Positions 33,003-42,733 of a stretch of 64,000 bases of DNA are shown here, one piece after another (the first letter of the stretch is position 1; the number at the start of each line of letters is the position of its first letter). Source of the stretch: an uncultured Eubacteriales bacterium (GTDB taxonomy: Bacteria > Bacillota > Clostridia > Oscillospirales > UMGS1783); NCBI GenBank assembly GCA_934456365.1, contig CAKSHC010000002.1:186001-250000 (forward strand), in the 5' to 3' direction. Made by a program: the position numbers and the translations under genes. The notes below the pieces were generated by a model. It was not told where the DNA came from. It searched no databases and saw only the letters and a list, made by a program, of their open reading frames with translations.

Positions 33003-34788
33003 ATGAAAAAACGAATCCTCGGCGTCCTGCTCGCCCTTTGTCTGGTGCTTGGAATGATGCCGACGGCCGTCTTTGCCGAAGGCGGCGCAAAGAAAAAGCA
33101 TTACCCTCGGCACAACCGCTTTTGAGGGCGTTCAGAAAAGCAGCGTCCGGTTCGGCAGCTACAAGCAGTCGAGCGACGGCAGCGGCGGCTTTCAGACGGA
33201 GCCTGTCAGATGGCGCGTTCTGCGCCGCTCGGAGGGGCTGGTATGGCTCCTTTCGGATAAAATCCTGGATACCTATTATTACCACAGCGAAGACGGATGG
33301 TATCATGATGTGTACTGGCAGGACACCCTGATGAAGCAATGGCTGAACAGCGAGCTTGAGGAGGGCGGATTTTCCGACGAGGCATTCAGCCCCGAGGAGT
33401 TTAAAGCCATTGCACTGAAAGAAGAACGGCTTGGCCGGGTGCTGCTCCTTTCCCGTGACGAAACGGAAGACCCCGAATGGTACGCAAACGGGCGCACCGC
33501 TCTTTTGGCAAAAGACAGCGATTACACCGCCTCCGGCGGAACGGTCGGGGCCCGCAACTTCGGGAAAAACGGCGCCTGGGTCCTTCGGGAAGACAAGGCC
33601 ACGGCATACGTCTATTACGTGGATTCCGACGGGCAATACACCGACATTATGTACGGCGATTATTTTATCTTTGCCGTCCGCCCGTTTGTTTATATAGACG
33701 AAGCAAAGGTCCTCTTCACCTCTCCGGCCGTCGGCGGGAAAACGGCAATGGGGCTGACCGCTGTTTTCGGCTATGACGGAGAGGATTATAAGCTGACGGT
33801 GAAGGACGATGAGAGAAACGGATTTCTTGCAAAGCTGAGGTCTTATGCGGGAAACATCGTTCAGTTTGATTACGAGGGCGCCAAAACGGGCGGCAATGAG
33901 TATCTTTCCGCAATGGTGCTCAACGGCGAAACCGTGAAATACTACGGCAGGCTCAAAAACGTCGGCGCCGCGGGCGAGGAAAGCGGAACGCTGACGCTCA
34001 CTCTTCCCGTAAGCGTGGATGCGGAAAGCGGCGATCGGCTGTTTGTTTTCAACGAGCAGTGCAACGGCGACGGCAAAACTGACTATGCAAGCAGTTTGTG
34101 CGAGCTTGCGCTGAAATCGGCCGGCGCCGCGGCGCCCCGACTTCGCATCCATCCCGAAACCGACGAGTGGGAGGTTTCCTACGACGAGGGAACCACCTGG
34201 ACCTCCCTCGGCGTGAAAGCGACCGGGATGAAAGGGGATAAGGGCGACGCCGGAGCGGACGGCGCGACCCCTCAGCTGAAAATCGGAAGCGACGCCCTCT
34301 GGTATGTTTCCCATGACGGCGGAACCACCTGGACCTCTCTCGGTGTGAAAGCCACGGGAGCGGACGGGAAAGACGGTCAGCCCGGCGCAGAGGGCAAGGA
34401 CGGCACGACCCCGCAGCTGAAAATCGGAAGCGACGCCCTCTGGTACGTTTCCCACGACGGCGGAGAAACCTGGATCTCTCTTGGCGTGAAAGCCTTTGGG
34501 GATAAAGGCGAAAAGGGAGATCGCGGAGAAAAAGGCGACGAAGGCGACAAAGGAGATAACGGCGCAGACGGCCGGATCCCCTTCATCGGCGAAAACGGCA
34601 ACTGGTGGGTCGGGGAAAAGGATACCGGCGTAAAAGCGTCGGCGGCCGCGGCTGCCGCAGGGGATTTGGCGGGCGCTGAAAAAAGCCCGCTGGCGATCCT
34701 CGCGATCGCCGTCGCAGGGGTTTCGCTTTTGATCAACATCGTTTTGATTTCGTATACTGTGCTGAAAAAGAAAAAGAGCCCTGCTTGA
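33003..34788 (+). pseudogene. Surface protein with DUF6273-like domain, split by a +1 frameshift
   Basis: An ATG at 33003 with a GGAGGTG site starts a perfect signal peptide (MKKRILGVLLALCLVLGMM...) but that frame stops at 33125 after 40 codons. The body continues one frame over from about 33088 (KSITLGTTAFEGVQ) to 34788. Removing one A from the AAAGAAAAAGC run near 33090-33098 joins them. The body has a DUF6273-like domain (VRWRVLRRSEGLVWLLSDKI), NEYLSAMVL and VFNEQCNGDGKTDYASSL motifs shared with the gene at 38731, three WYVSHDGGTTWTSLGVKATG-like modules, Gly-X-Y stretches, and a C-terminal helix with KKKKSPA. Sequencing error, pseudogene or recoding are all possible. Confidence 0.75.
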
Positions 34789-34899
34789 GTGCCTCACAAG
34801 CTTTTTTCCCGCTTATAGGGCATCGATCGGGCGCAAGGCGGAAAACGGCACAAGTTCAAGAACCGCTCTGAATTCCGTTTATAAATGGAGGTATGGAAC

Positions 34900-37800
34900 A
34901 TGAAAGTACGAGTCCTCGGTATCCTGCTCACGCTTTGCCTGGCGGCGAGCGCCGTGGCGCCCGTGGTGAGCCATTTTGCCCCGGGCGCAGCAGCCTCGGG
35001 CGCATACGGCGCCCTGCTCGCGCCCGACACCACACCCCCTGCCGGATGGGAAGAAGATGCAAGCAACCCATACGGCACAAAGCAGGGGCAGCCCTTTGCC
35101 ATCACCCCGTGGTATGAGCCGATTCTCTACGGCACCCGCAACGCGGAAAACGAAGCCGCAAAGGATCACACCAAGGTGTACGACAAGCTGACCCTCGGAA
35201 AAAATATCATCGAGTCCCCGAGCGGTTCCTACAGCCTATCCTCGGTCGACAATGTCGCCTTCGCGGTCGGGACGGCTTACGACCCGCTCGGCACGGGCCG
35301 AAACGACCACGCCATCTTTGTCGGCCTTTGCGATCTGGATAATACCAGGAACACGGCGAAGGTCTGCTTCTGGGTGCAGAATCTTGTAACCGATCAGCGC
35401 TCCGATCTTCAGAAAATCGCCGACGCGCCGAAGTGGGCGTGCAAAACCGACTACGGCGAGCTGGAATATCAGGAATTCCGCCACTATTTCAATGTCACGG
35501 CGGGCGACTACGACGGCGACGGCAAGATGACCGCCGTGATCACCTATGCCGGCAGCGACGACCTCTGGGGGATCGCGGGCACGGGGATCGCCGGTGAACC
35601 GAAGTTTTACATAAGATCCTTCGCGGGCGCGGATACCTACTTCGGCGGTTGGGAAACAACCGAATACGAAAGAGATCAGATCACGAAATCCCTCGTTTCG
35701 CTTGACATCGACCGCGACGGCTGCGACGAGCTTGCGGTTGTCGCCGGCGCCGCCGAGCCGCTTCCTTACAGCACCGGTATGGCGCCCGGGCTCCCCGGGG
35801 TTTCGGCGGATGCTTATGCCCTTTTTGTTTCAAAGCTGACGGTGTATAAAAACAACAGCGGAACCTTTAAGAAAATCTCGCAGAAAAAGCTGATGACCTT
35901 AAACCGCGAGGATGAGAAGGAAGACGGCAACCGATACTACGACCATATCCGCTTCCCGAACATCGCAGCGGCGGATATCAACTGCGACGGATACGAAGAG
36001 ATCGTCGTCGCGGGATACCACAACGAAGTAAAGGAAGAAAAGCTCTACGGTTTTCTCGCCAATTCGGATGCCGACGCTTCGAATATGGGCTACGCCGTAT
36101 ACTACAGCGAAACCGACGCGATCACAAACGTCCAGAAGATCGCGATGAGCCGCTACACCGCAGGCGGAACGGACAATAACGGCGTGAAGCCCAAGCCCGC
36201 CATGACCGGCGTTGCCATCAACGGAAGGGGCACGCCCGAGCAGGTCTTCATCGCCGGCGGCCTTTATGAAGTGCAGGAAAACGGCGCGCTCAATCTTCTG
36301 TGCGATACCGCGCGCGATAAAAACAAGAGCGCAAGATGGTGGTGGTATTATCAGGACGCCATCGCGGGCAACTTCGATCATAACACAGAGGGGCGCGAGC
36401 AGGTGATCGCGCTTGCCGCCGAACGGCAGGACGGCACCAAAAATGCGCGCAAATTCGACCTCTTTACCGATGTATACTATGGCGAGAACTTCGGCAGCGG
36501 GGCTTTATCGACCGCCGGCAAATATACGGTGACAGCCGAAAATGATGAATATTCCAAGCTGTGCCACGACGTCGACCTCGCCTGGGATATGCCGTATAAC
36601 TGCATCCTGCTTGCGGGGGATGTGAACAAGGACGGTCTGTTTGCCCGCTATGAGGGCAAGGGCTACGGCTATTCCGACGCCCAGGTGCAGGCGGTGCTTC
36701 AGGCGGCTCCCTATTTTTCGGAGATCGGCGACTATGACCTCGACTTCTCCGACGGCTCCACCACCTATACCTTCTCCTCCGGCTATTCGGACACGAAATC
36801 CTCCTCGCACAATACCTCCTTCGGCGCGTCCATCGTTGTGCAGGGCGATCTGAAGGTGTGGCGATACGAGGCGACGCTCGGATATACCATGGACTTCACA
36901 AAAAGCACCGAGGACACCCTTTCAAAGGAATACAGCGCTTCCTTCAATGCCGGCGGCAACGATTCCGTGGTGCTCTACCGCGTGCCGGCAACAACCTATT
37001 ACTACTCCGTCTATGACCCCCAAAAGGGCGATTTCGACCTGAGCGAGAAAAACACCATCGCCCTCATGATCCCCGGCCAGCCGGTCTATACCATGCTCGA
37101 CCGCGAGTATTACGACGAGTTTGCAAAGCTGTATAACGAAACCTATAAAGAGGATATCGCGGCGGGGAAAGCAAAGGCTTTGCCGCTGCTGACCCGTCAT
37201 GTCCTGCCGGAAAACGCCGAGGGTGATCCGTTTGCCTATTGGTCAAATCCCGGCTCTTCCGACGAATCGGTCACGCAATTTGAGTCGCTGAGCAAGCAGA
37301 AATACGAGCTCGGCTTCGGCGCGAGCAGCATCACAAACGACTGGACGATAACCTCCGAGCACGCCGAAGGCATTGAAATGGCGCACGGGTTCTCCGCCTC
37401 GATGAAAAGCACCTGGGGCACGGATGCCTTCAATATGGGATTTGCGATCGATTTCAGCTACAGCCATGCCAAAGGAACGGTCTATACCACAACCGAGAGC
37501 AGCGGCGCCAGCGGCACGGTCAATAATATCGACCGCCGCTCGCTTCTGTCCTCCTACGGAATCGGGTATGACGTTTCCGGCCAGTACGGCTTTACCTGGG
37601 ATTTCGGTATGCGCACCTGGACGGCGGGCGATCAGAAGATCCCCGTGTTCGGCTATGTGCTGACCAATCTTCGCGCCGCCCCGCCCGTGCCGGAGCTGAC
37701 CGGCGTGTCCGTAACGGATCGTCAAAGCGCCAAAATCACCTGGGAAGCGCCCGCGGCAGACAGCCGCCGCCCCTTTGCCGGGTATCATATCTGGATGCGC

Positions 37801-38709
37801 CTGGACGACGGCGAGTTTGAGCGCGTGACCGAAACGCCGCTTTCTCCGGAAATTCTTTCCTACACCTACCCCTCGCTTCAGGAGAACACCACCTATACCT
37901 TTGCGGTCACTTCCGTGAGCGGCAGCGGCATGGTGTCGGCGTTTTCCAACAGCAAAACCTTCTCAACCTTCTCGGGCGCCGACGGCCGGGAAATCGAATT
38001 CCGAAACAACGGCAGCACCATCCAGTGGCGCTATGCGGGTGAGGGAGACGACGCTTACCGCGATCTCGTTTCGCTCGCCGATCTGACAGGCTCCGACGGC
38101 GCAGACGGAAAACAGATCGAGCTGCGGGTCTATAACGGGTTTGTGCAGTGGAAGTACAGCGGGGATTCCGCCTGGCGCGATCTGATCGCCCTGTCGGATC
38201 TGAAGGGCGAAAAGGGCGACCCCGGACAGGACGGGAAAGACGGCATAACGCCGCGGCTGAAAATAGACGACGACAACTTCTGGTATGTTTCGTATGACGG
38301 CGGCCAAAGCTGGATTTCCCTTGGCGTAAAAGCCACCGGAGAAACCGGCGCGCCGGGGCAGGAGGGGAAAGACGGCAAGGATGGGCGCGGAATCGCCAAA
38401 GCGGAGATCAACGCAAACGGCGAGCTTACCCTCACCTATACGGACGGCACAACGGTCAACCTCGGTAAGGTCGTCGGCGCGGACGGGAAAGACGGTCAGA
38501 TCCCCTTTATCGGGGAAAACGGAAACTGGTGGATCGGGGAAAGGGATACCGGTGTGAAAGCCGCGATGGCTGCATCCGCAGGTTCCGGGGCCTTATCCGC
38601 CGCATCTCCCGCTCTGTGGATCATCGGTATCATCGCCGGACTGGCGCTGCTCGGCAATTTCGGCCTGATCCTGTATATCATATTGAAAAAGAAAAAGGAT
38701 ATTGTCTAA
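34900..38709 (+). CDS. Large membrane-anchored surface protein with FG-GAP-like, FN3 and collagen-like parts
   Basis: A 1269-residue exported protein (signal VRVLGILLTLCLAASAVAPV). Calcium-loop-like motifs DYDGDG, DIDRDG, DINCDG and DVNKDG lie at about residues 204-574, as in FG-GAP/VCBS proteins. A central beta-rich region (about 600-920) is unassigned. A fibronectin type III domain spans about 927-1026. Two Trp-rich modules (EFRNNGSTIQWRYAGEGDD; ELRVYNGFVQWKYSGDSAW), one WYVSYDGGQSWISLGVKATG module and Gly-X-Y stretches follow, then IPFIGENGNWWIGERDTG, a membrane helix and KKKKDIV. GGAGG sets the start at 34900. No catalytic residues recognised. Confidence 0.75.
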   Translation: MKVRVLGILLTLCLAASAVAPVVSHFAPGAAASGAYGALLAPDTTPPAGWEEDASNPYGTKQGQPFAITPWYEPILYGTRNAENEAAKDHTKVYDKLTLGKNIIESPSGSYSLSSVDNVAFAVGTAYDPLGTGRNDHAIFVGLCDLDNTRNTAKVCFWVQNLVTDQRSDLQKIADAPKWACKTDYGELEYQEFRHYFNVTAGDYDGDGKMTAVITYAGSDDLWGIAGTGIAGEPKFYIRSFAGADTYFGGWETTEYERDQITKSLVSLDIDRDGCDELAVVAGAAEPLPYSTGMAPGLPGVSADAYALFVSKLTVYKNNSGTFKKISQKKLMTLNREDEKEDGNRYYDHIRFPNIAAADINCDGYEEIVVAGYHNEVKEEKLYGFLANSDADASNMGYAVYYSETDAITNVQKIAMSRYTAGGTDNNGVKPKPAMTGVAINGRGTPEQVFIAGGLYEVQENGALNLLCDTARDKNKSARWWWYYQDAIAGNFDHNTEGREQVIALAAERQDGTKNARKFDLFTDVYYGENFGSGALSTAGKYTVTAENDEYSKLCHDVDLAWDMPYNCILLAGDVNKDGLFARYEGKGYGYSDAQVQAVLQAAPYFSEIGDYDLDFSDGSTTYTFSSGYSDTKSSSHNTSFGASIVVQGDLKVWRYEATLGYTMDFTKSTEDTLSKEYSASFNAGGNDSVVLYRVPATTYYYSVYDPQKGDFDLSEKNTIALMIPGQPVYTMLDREYYDEFAKLYNETYKEDIAAGKAKALPLLTRHVLPENAEGDPFAYWSNPGSSDESVTQFESLSKQKYELGFGASSITNDWTITSEHAEGIEMAHGFSASMKSTWGTDAFNMGFAIDFSYSHAKGTVYTTTESSGASGTVNNIDRRSLLSSYGIGYDVSGQYGFTWDFGMRTWTAGDQKIPVFGYVLTNLRAAPPVPELTGVSVTDRQSAKITWEAPAADSRRPFAGYHIWMRLDDGEFERVTETPLSPEILSYTYPSLQENTTYTFAVTSVSGSGMVSAFSNSKTFSTFSGADGREIEFRNNGSTIQWRYAGEGDDAYRDLVSLADLTGSDGADGKQIELRVYNGFVQWKYSGDSAWRDLIALSDLKGEKGDPGQDGKDGITPRLKIDDDNFWYVSYDGGQSWISLGVKATGETGAPGQEGKDGKDGRGIAKAEINANGELTLTYTDGTTVNLGKVVGADGKDGQIPFIGENGNWWIGERDTGVKAAMAASAGSGALSAASPALWIIGIIAGLALLGNFGLILYIILKKKKDIV

Positions 38710-38730
38710 ATGCGAAAGGGAGAAAACGAG

Positions 38731-41700
38731 ATGAAGAAACGAACCATCAGTATCCTGCTCACCCTGTGTCTGGCGCTCGGCCTTGCGCCGATGGTCGTGT
38801 TTGCCGCCGGCAGCACGAAAGCCATCCAGCCCGGTGCGAGCGCTCAAAGCACATTGAAGGTCAGCCAAAGCAAGCTGTCCTTCGCGGGCCACGAATGGTG
38901 GGTGTTCAGCAAAAAGGACGGCGGGATCCTCACCCTGCTTGCGGCAAACCACGATTTCGGAGAGGTCGCGTTCCGCACGGGGGAGGCTGGCCCGTTTGAA
39001 AACGCAAGCCGCTACAGCGAGGACAACGGGTATTACGCCAACAACCCGTCGGGCATGGCGCATTGGCAAAAGCCCAACGAGTATGCGGGGAGCACCCTGC
39101 AGCAGAAAATGGTTTCCCTTGCAGGCGAAATCCCCGAAAAGGAGCAGGCGCTCATCCGCGAAAGGGATATCACCACCGGAATCACCGGGCAGGCGGTCAG
39201 CGCACAGAAGCTCTGGGCCCTGTCGCACGACGACAGCATGTTCTTATCGAATAACGAGGGTCTATTCGCCGCGCAGTGGTGGACGCGTTCTTCCAATGAG
39301 GTCTATGGATACGGATCGTGGACGCTTCATCCCGACGGCAGAAGCGGCAGCGCCCTCAACGTGGACTACACGGCGGCCGTGCGGCCCGCTTTGGATCTGG
39401 ATCTCTCCTCCGTTCTCTTCCTTTCCGCCGCCGACGGGAAATCCGGGAATCTGGCAGATCCCGTTCCCGAATACACCGGAGATGAATGGAAGCTGACGAT
39501 CGAAGACAGCGAGCGCAGCGGCTTCATGGCAAAAACCGCCGCGGTCAGCGGCAGCGTTGTGACGGTCGGCTATACACAAGCCAAGGTCGGGAAAAACGAA
39601 TATCTGTCCGCCATCATCTGCGATGCGGACGGAAGCATTTCCAACTACGGCCGCCTTTTGCAGCTGGACGGCATGCTCAACCTGGCAATGGGCTGCGTAA
39701 CGATCGATCTGTCCGGCATCGATATGACCGGAAAAACTCTGTATGTGTTCAACGAGCAGGATAACGGCAAGGGTATGACCGACTACGCCAGCTCGCTTCG
39801 GGAAGTGAAGCTGACGACCGAGATCGACGAGCAGTTCACCCTTACCCCCGGCGGCAGATACTATTTCGACCTCTCGGCAATGGATCTTCCCGGCACGCTC
39901 AACGGCAACCTCCCGGACGGCACGCTGCACTACGTTCCTTTCACCTATGCGGGAACGGTCAATGCCTACGTGCTCAACAAAAATGCCGCCGGAGATAAAA
40001 AGGGTTCCGAAGCTGCGGGAGGCACGACCGACAGCAGCGCGCCTTTCGGCTACACCTACGACCATAGCCTCTTTATCGCGGATTATACCCTGACCCATAC
40101 CGTGAGATGGGAAATCCTGCATGAAAACGACCTGATTTTCGGAAAAAGCTATACCGGCGGAAAGATCGACTACACGCTGCGCGCCCCCTCCGTCGGAAGC
40201 ACCTACACCGGTTCCGGCGCCAGCGAGCGCGGCGTTCCGGCGAACAACGAATGGGATGCGATCCTGGATAAATTCCAGCAGGACTATATGGATAATGCAG
40301 GGTGCATCAAAAACTGGAAAGGCATGTATACCACAGGCCAGGATACCGTTTCCGGATATACCACCTACCGCATGATCCGCGGTGAAACCTCGGCCCGGTT
40401 CCTTTTCTACAACAATGGAGCGCCCTCCTCTCCCAAGCTCGGTTTCCGCCCGGTCCTTGAGCTGCCGGCCGATCTTCCTGCCGACAGCCTGAAGGCGGTG
40501 GAGCTGCAGCTGATGGCCGCCCTGCCCGGCGAGGATGGCACGGAGATCCGCATGGTCGTGAAAAAGGGCGAAAGCTTCTCCGCCCCCTCGGTCGAGGGGC
40601 TGCCCCGGCCGGACGGCGTTTCGGCGGATGCGCCTCTGTGGTGGGTCGACGAAAGCGGAAACTTCTATGAGCCCGGCGATTCCGTGCCGGCAAGCGTTGC
40701 AAAGCTTTCCCTTACCGACGGCTATGACGTCATCTATCTTCCCGGCGCAGCCGGCACGGGGGAGGCCGTGACCGATACCAAGCCCTATGACGGTTTCCTC
40801 ACCCTGCGCGGCACCCTCTTCACCCGCGAAGGGTACAGCCAGACCGGCTGGACGACGATCGACGGCGGCGAAAAGGACTACAATTTCGAAGATATCTATC
40901 AGGCAAACGCGGCGCTGACCCTCTATCCCGTGTGGACCCCGAATCAATACACCGTCACCTTCGAAGCCAACGGCGGCACGGTGGATCAGAAAACCATGAC
41001 CGCCACCTACGGAGAGGCATTGGGGCAGATGCCCATCCCGGAATATCCCGGTTATGTTTTCGACGGCTGGTCTGACAGTGTGTGGGGCGGCAGGCTATAT
41101 AGCGACAAAGACGGCCGCGGCACCGTTGCATACGACAAAGCCGGGGACTGCACCCTGTATGCAATGTGGGTAGAGCCCCCTAGACGAACGGCCACATTTG
41201 ATCCGAACGGCGGTACGCTGACCGACGAGGCAACCTTTGAACAGAAGCAGGGCGGGCAGATCCGGGAGCCCAGAGATCCCGTAAGAAAGGGCTATATTTT
41301 CTTCCGCTGGTTTCAGGATGCCGCCTGCACAAAGGCGTGGTACTTCGGCGATCCGATCATGGAGGATATAACGCTGTACGCCGGATGGGTGAGCAAAGAG
41401 TACACGGTCTCCTTTGATACCGTCGGCGGCTCCGCTGTCGCCGATAAAACAAACGCGAAGTGGGACGAACCGGTGCTTGACGGCGTGGAAGCCCCTGTTC
41501 GAAACACCTATGAATTCATCGGATGGACCTGCCAGGGCAAGCCCGTAACGGCCGAAACGGTTTACGCCGATCTCGTGGACGACGACAGCATAGAAGGCAT
41601 TACCCTGACGGCTCAGTGGCGGGATATCGAGAAGCCGACCGGCGAAATCTCCGTCGGCACAAACCGCTGGAACGAGTTTCTCAACGACATCACCTTCGGC

Positions 41701-42621
41701 CTCTTCTTCAAGGAAACCCAGACCGTTACCATCCAGGCAGCCGACAACAGCGGCGAGCCGATCAGGATCAAATACCTGCTCGCCGACAGAAAAATGACCG
41801 AAACCGAGCTTGCGGATGCGAGCTTCACCGAGTATCAAGGCTCCTTTACCATCGATCCCGACCGCGAGTATGTGGTATATGCGCTGCTGGTCGACGCGGC
41901 GGGAAACAGCCGGTATATCTGCTCGGCGGGTATGGTGCTGGACGGCACCGCCCCCGTGATCCTCGGCGTTGAAAACGGTGGAGTCTATTGCGAAGCGCAG
42001 ACCGTTACCATCGACGAGCGGTATGGGTATACCGTCACCGTAAACGGCGCGCCCGTCACACTCGACGAAAACAACAGCTTTGTCCTCTCTCCGGCAGCCG
42101 ACAAGCAGGAAATCGTGGTTATCGACGAAGCGGGCAACTCCGCCCAAAAGACCGTAACGGTCAACGACGGGCACACCTTCGGCGAATGGGAGCCGGGCGA
42201 CGGCACGCATACCCGCCGCTGCACGGTGGAGGGCTGCGGCGCGTCGGAAACCGATGCCTGCTCGGTCGGAAAAGCCACCTGCGTCGAAGAAGCGGCGTGC
42301 GAAGTCTGCGGAAAGGTTTACGGCGAGCTCGACGCAAACAACCACTCCAGCCTCAGGCACATCGAGGCCAAGGCGGCGACCAAGGACACCGAGGGCAATA
42401 TCGAGTATTGGATCTGCGAAGGCTGCGGTAAGATTTATCGCGATGCCGCCGCAAAGAAAGAGATCCAAAAGTCCGACACCGTAACGCCCAAACTGCCGGA
42501 CGGCTCGGGATCTCCCCAGACCGGCGACCATAGCCCCGCGCTGTGGATCGCGCTGCTCTTCCTCAGCAGCGGCGCTGCGATCGCGGCGGCTGTCCGCAAA
42601 AAGAAAAAGCACAATAAATAA
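38731..42621 (+). CDS. Large surface protein with DUF6273-like and InlB B-type repeats
   Basis: A 1296-residue exported protein (signal RTISILLTLCLALGLAPMVV). DUF6273-like domains near residues 50-250 (WWVFSKKDGGILTLL; WWTRSSNEVYGYGSWTLH; VRPALDLD) and again near 340-590. NEYLSAIICDADG and VFNEQDNGKGMTDYASSL match the gene at 33003. Three Listeria-Bacteroides repeats span about 735-970 (VTFEANGGTVDQK...GYVFDGWSD). The C-terminus is SPQTGDHS, a helix, and KKKKHNK: a possible sortase-type anchor with Ser in place of Leu. Start at 38731 follows AAGGGAG. Likely adhesin-type; ligand unknown. Confidence 0.78.
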   Translation: MKKRTISILLTLCLALGLAPMVVFAAGSTKAIQPGASAQSTLKVSQSKLSFAGHEWWVFSKKDGGILTLLAANHDFGEVAFRTGEAGPFENASRYSEDNGYYANNPSGMAHWQKPNEYAGSTLQQKMVSLAGEIPEKEQALIRERDITTGITGQAVSAQKLWALSHDDSMFLSNNEGLFAAQWWTRSSNEVYGYGSWTLHPDGRSGSALNVDYTAAVRPALDLDLSSVLFLSAADGKSGNLADPVPEYTGDEWKLTIEDSERSGFMAKTAAVSGSVVTVGYTQAKVGKNEYLSAIICDADGSISNYGRLLQLDGMLNLAMGCVTIDLSGIDMTGKTLYVFNEQDNGKGMTDYASSLREVKLTTEIDEQFTLTPGGRYYFDLSAMDLPGTLNGNLPDGTLHYVPFTYAGTVNAYVLNKNAAGDKKGSEAAGGTTDSSAPFGYTYDHSLFIADYTLTHTVRWEILHENDLIFGKSYTGGKIDYTLRAPSVGSTYTGSGASERGVPANNEWDAILDKFQQDYMDNAGCIKNWKGMYTTGQDTVSGYTTYRMIRGETSARFLFYNNGAPSSPKLGFRPVLELPADLPADSLKAVELQLMAALPGEDGTEIRMVVKKGESFSAPSVEGLPRPDGVSADAPLWWVDESGNFYEPGDSVPASVAKLSLTDGYDVIYLPGAAGTGEAVTDTKPYDGFLTLRGTLFTREGYSQTGWTTIDGGEKDYNFEDIYQANAALTLYPVWTPNQYTVTFEANGGTVDQKTMTATYGEALGQMPIPEYPGYVFDGWSDSVWGGRLYSDKDGRGTVAYDKAGDCTLYAMWVEPPRRTATFDPNGGTLTDEATFEQKQGGQIREPRDPVRKGYIFFRWFQDAACTKAWYFGDPIMEDITLYAGWVSKEYTVSFDTVGGSAVADKTNAKWDEPVLDGVEAPVRNTYEFIGWTCQGKPVTAETVYADLVDDDSIEGITLTAQWRDIEKPTGEISVGTNRWNEFLNDITFGLFFKETQTVTIQAADNSGEPIRIKYLLADRKMTETELADASFTEYQGSFTIDPDREYVVYALLVDAAGNSRYICSAGMVLDGTAPVILGVENGGVYCEAQTVTIDERYGYTVTVNGAPVTLDENNSFVLSPAADKQEIVVIDEAGNSAQKTVTVNDGHTFGEWEPGDGTHTRRCTVEGCGASETDACSVGKATCVEEAACEVCGKVYGELDANNHSSLRHIEAKAATKDTEGNIEYWICEGCGKIYRDAAAKKEIQKSDTVTPKLPDGSGSPQTGDHSPALWIALLFLSSGAAIAAAVRKKKKHNK

Positions 42622-42641
42622 CAAAGCGATTTGACCCGCAC

Positions 42642-42673
42642 GGCGGCTATCGGAAACGGTAGCCGCCTTTTTT
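42642..42673 (+). terminator. Terminator of the surface-protein cluster
   Basis: GGCGGCTA / TAGCCGCC stem followed by TTTTTT, 20 bp after the stop of the last surface-protein gene. No comparable terminator was found between the four genes, consistent with one long transcript. Confidence 0.85.
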
Positions 42674-42681
42674 AAAAATAT

Positions 42682-42722
42682 AAAAAGGCATCGACAACGT
42701 TAAATTCGTTGTCGATGCCTTT
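42682..42722 (-). terminator. Terminator of mrp
   Basis: Perfect 15-bp stem AAGGCATCGACAACG / CGTTGTCGATGCCTT with loop TTAAATT, followed on the minus strand by T residues. Confidence 0.85.
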
Positions 42723-42733
42723 CCTGTAACGAA

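Noticed and set aside
31890..42621. Gly-X-Y coding repeats as possible CRISPR or DNA-level repeats
   Set aside because: Repeats are codon-level with 9-base periodicity and no uniform spacers; they encode collagen-like protein.
39262..42624. Long minus-strand open frames opposite the last surface-protein gene
   Set aside because: No protein family, no ribosome binding sites; mirror of biased codon use in the real gene.
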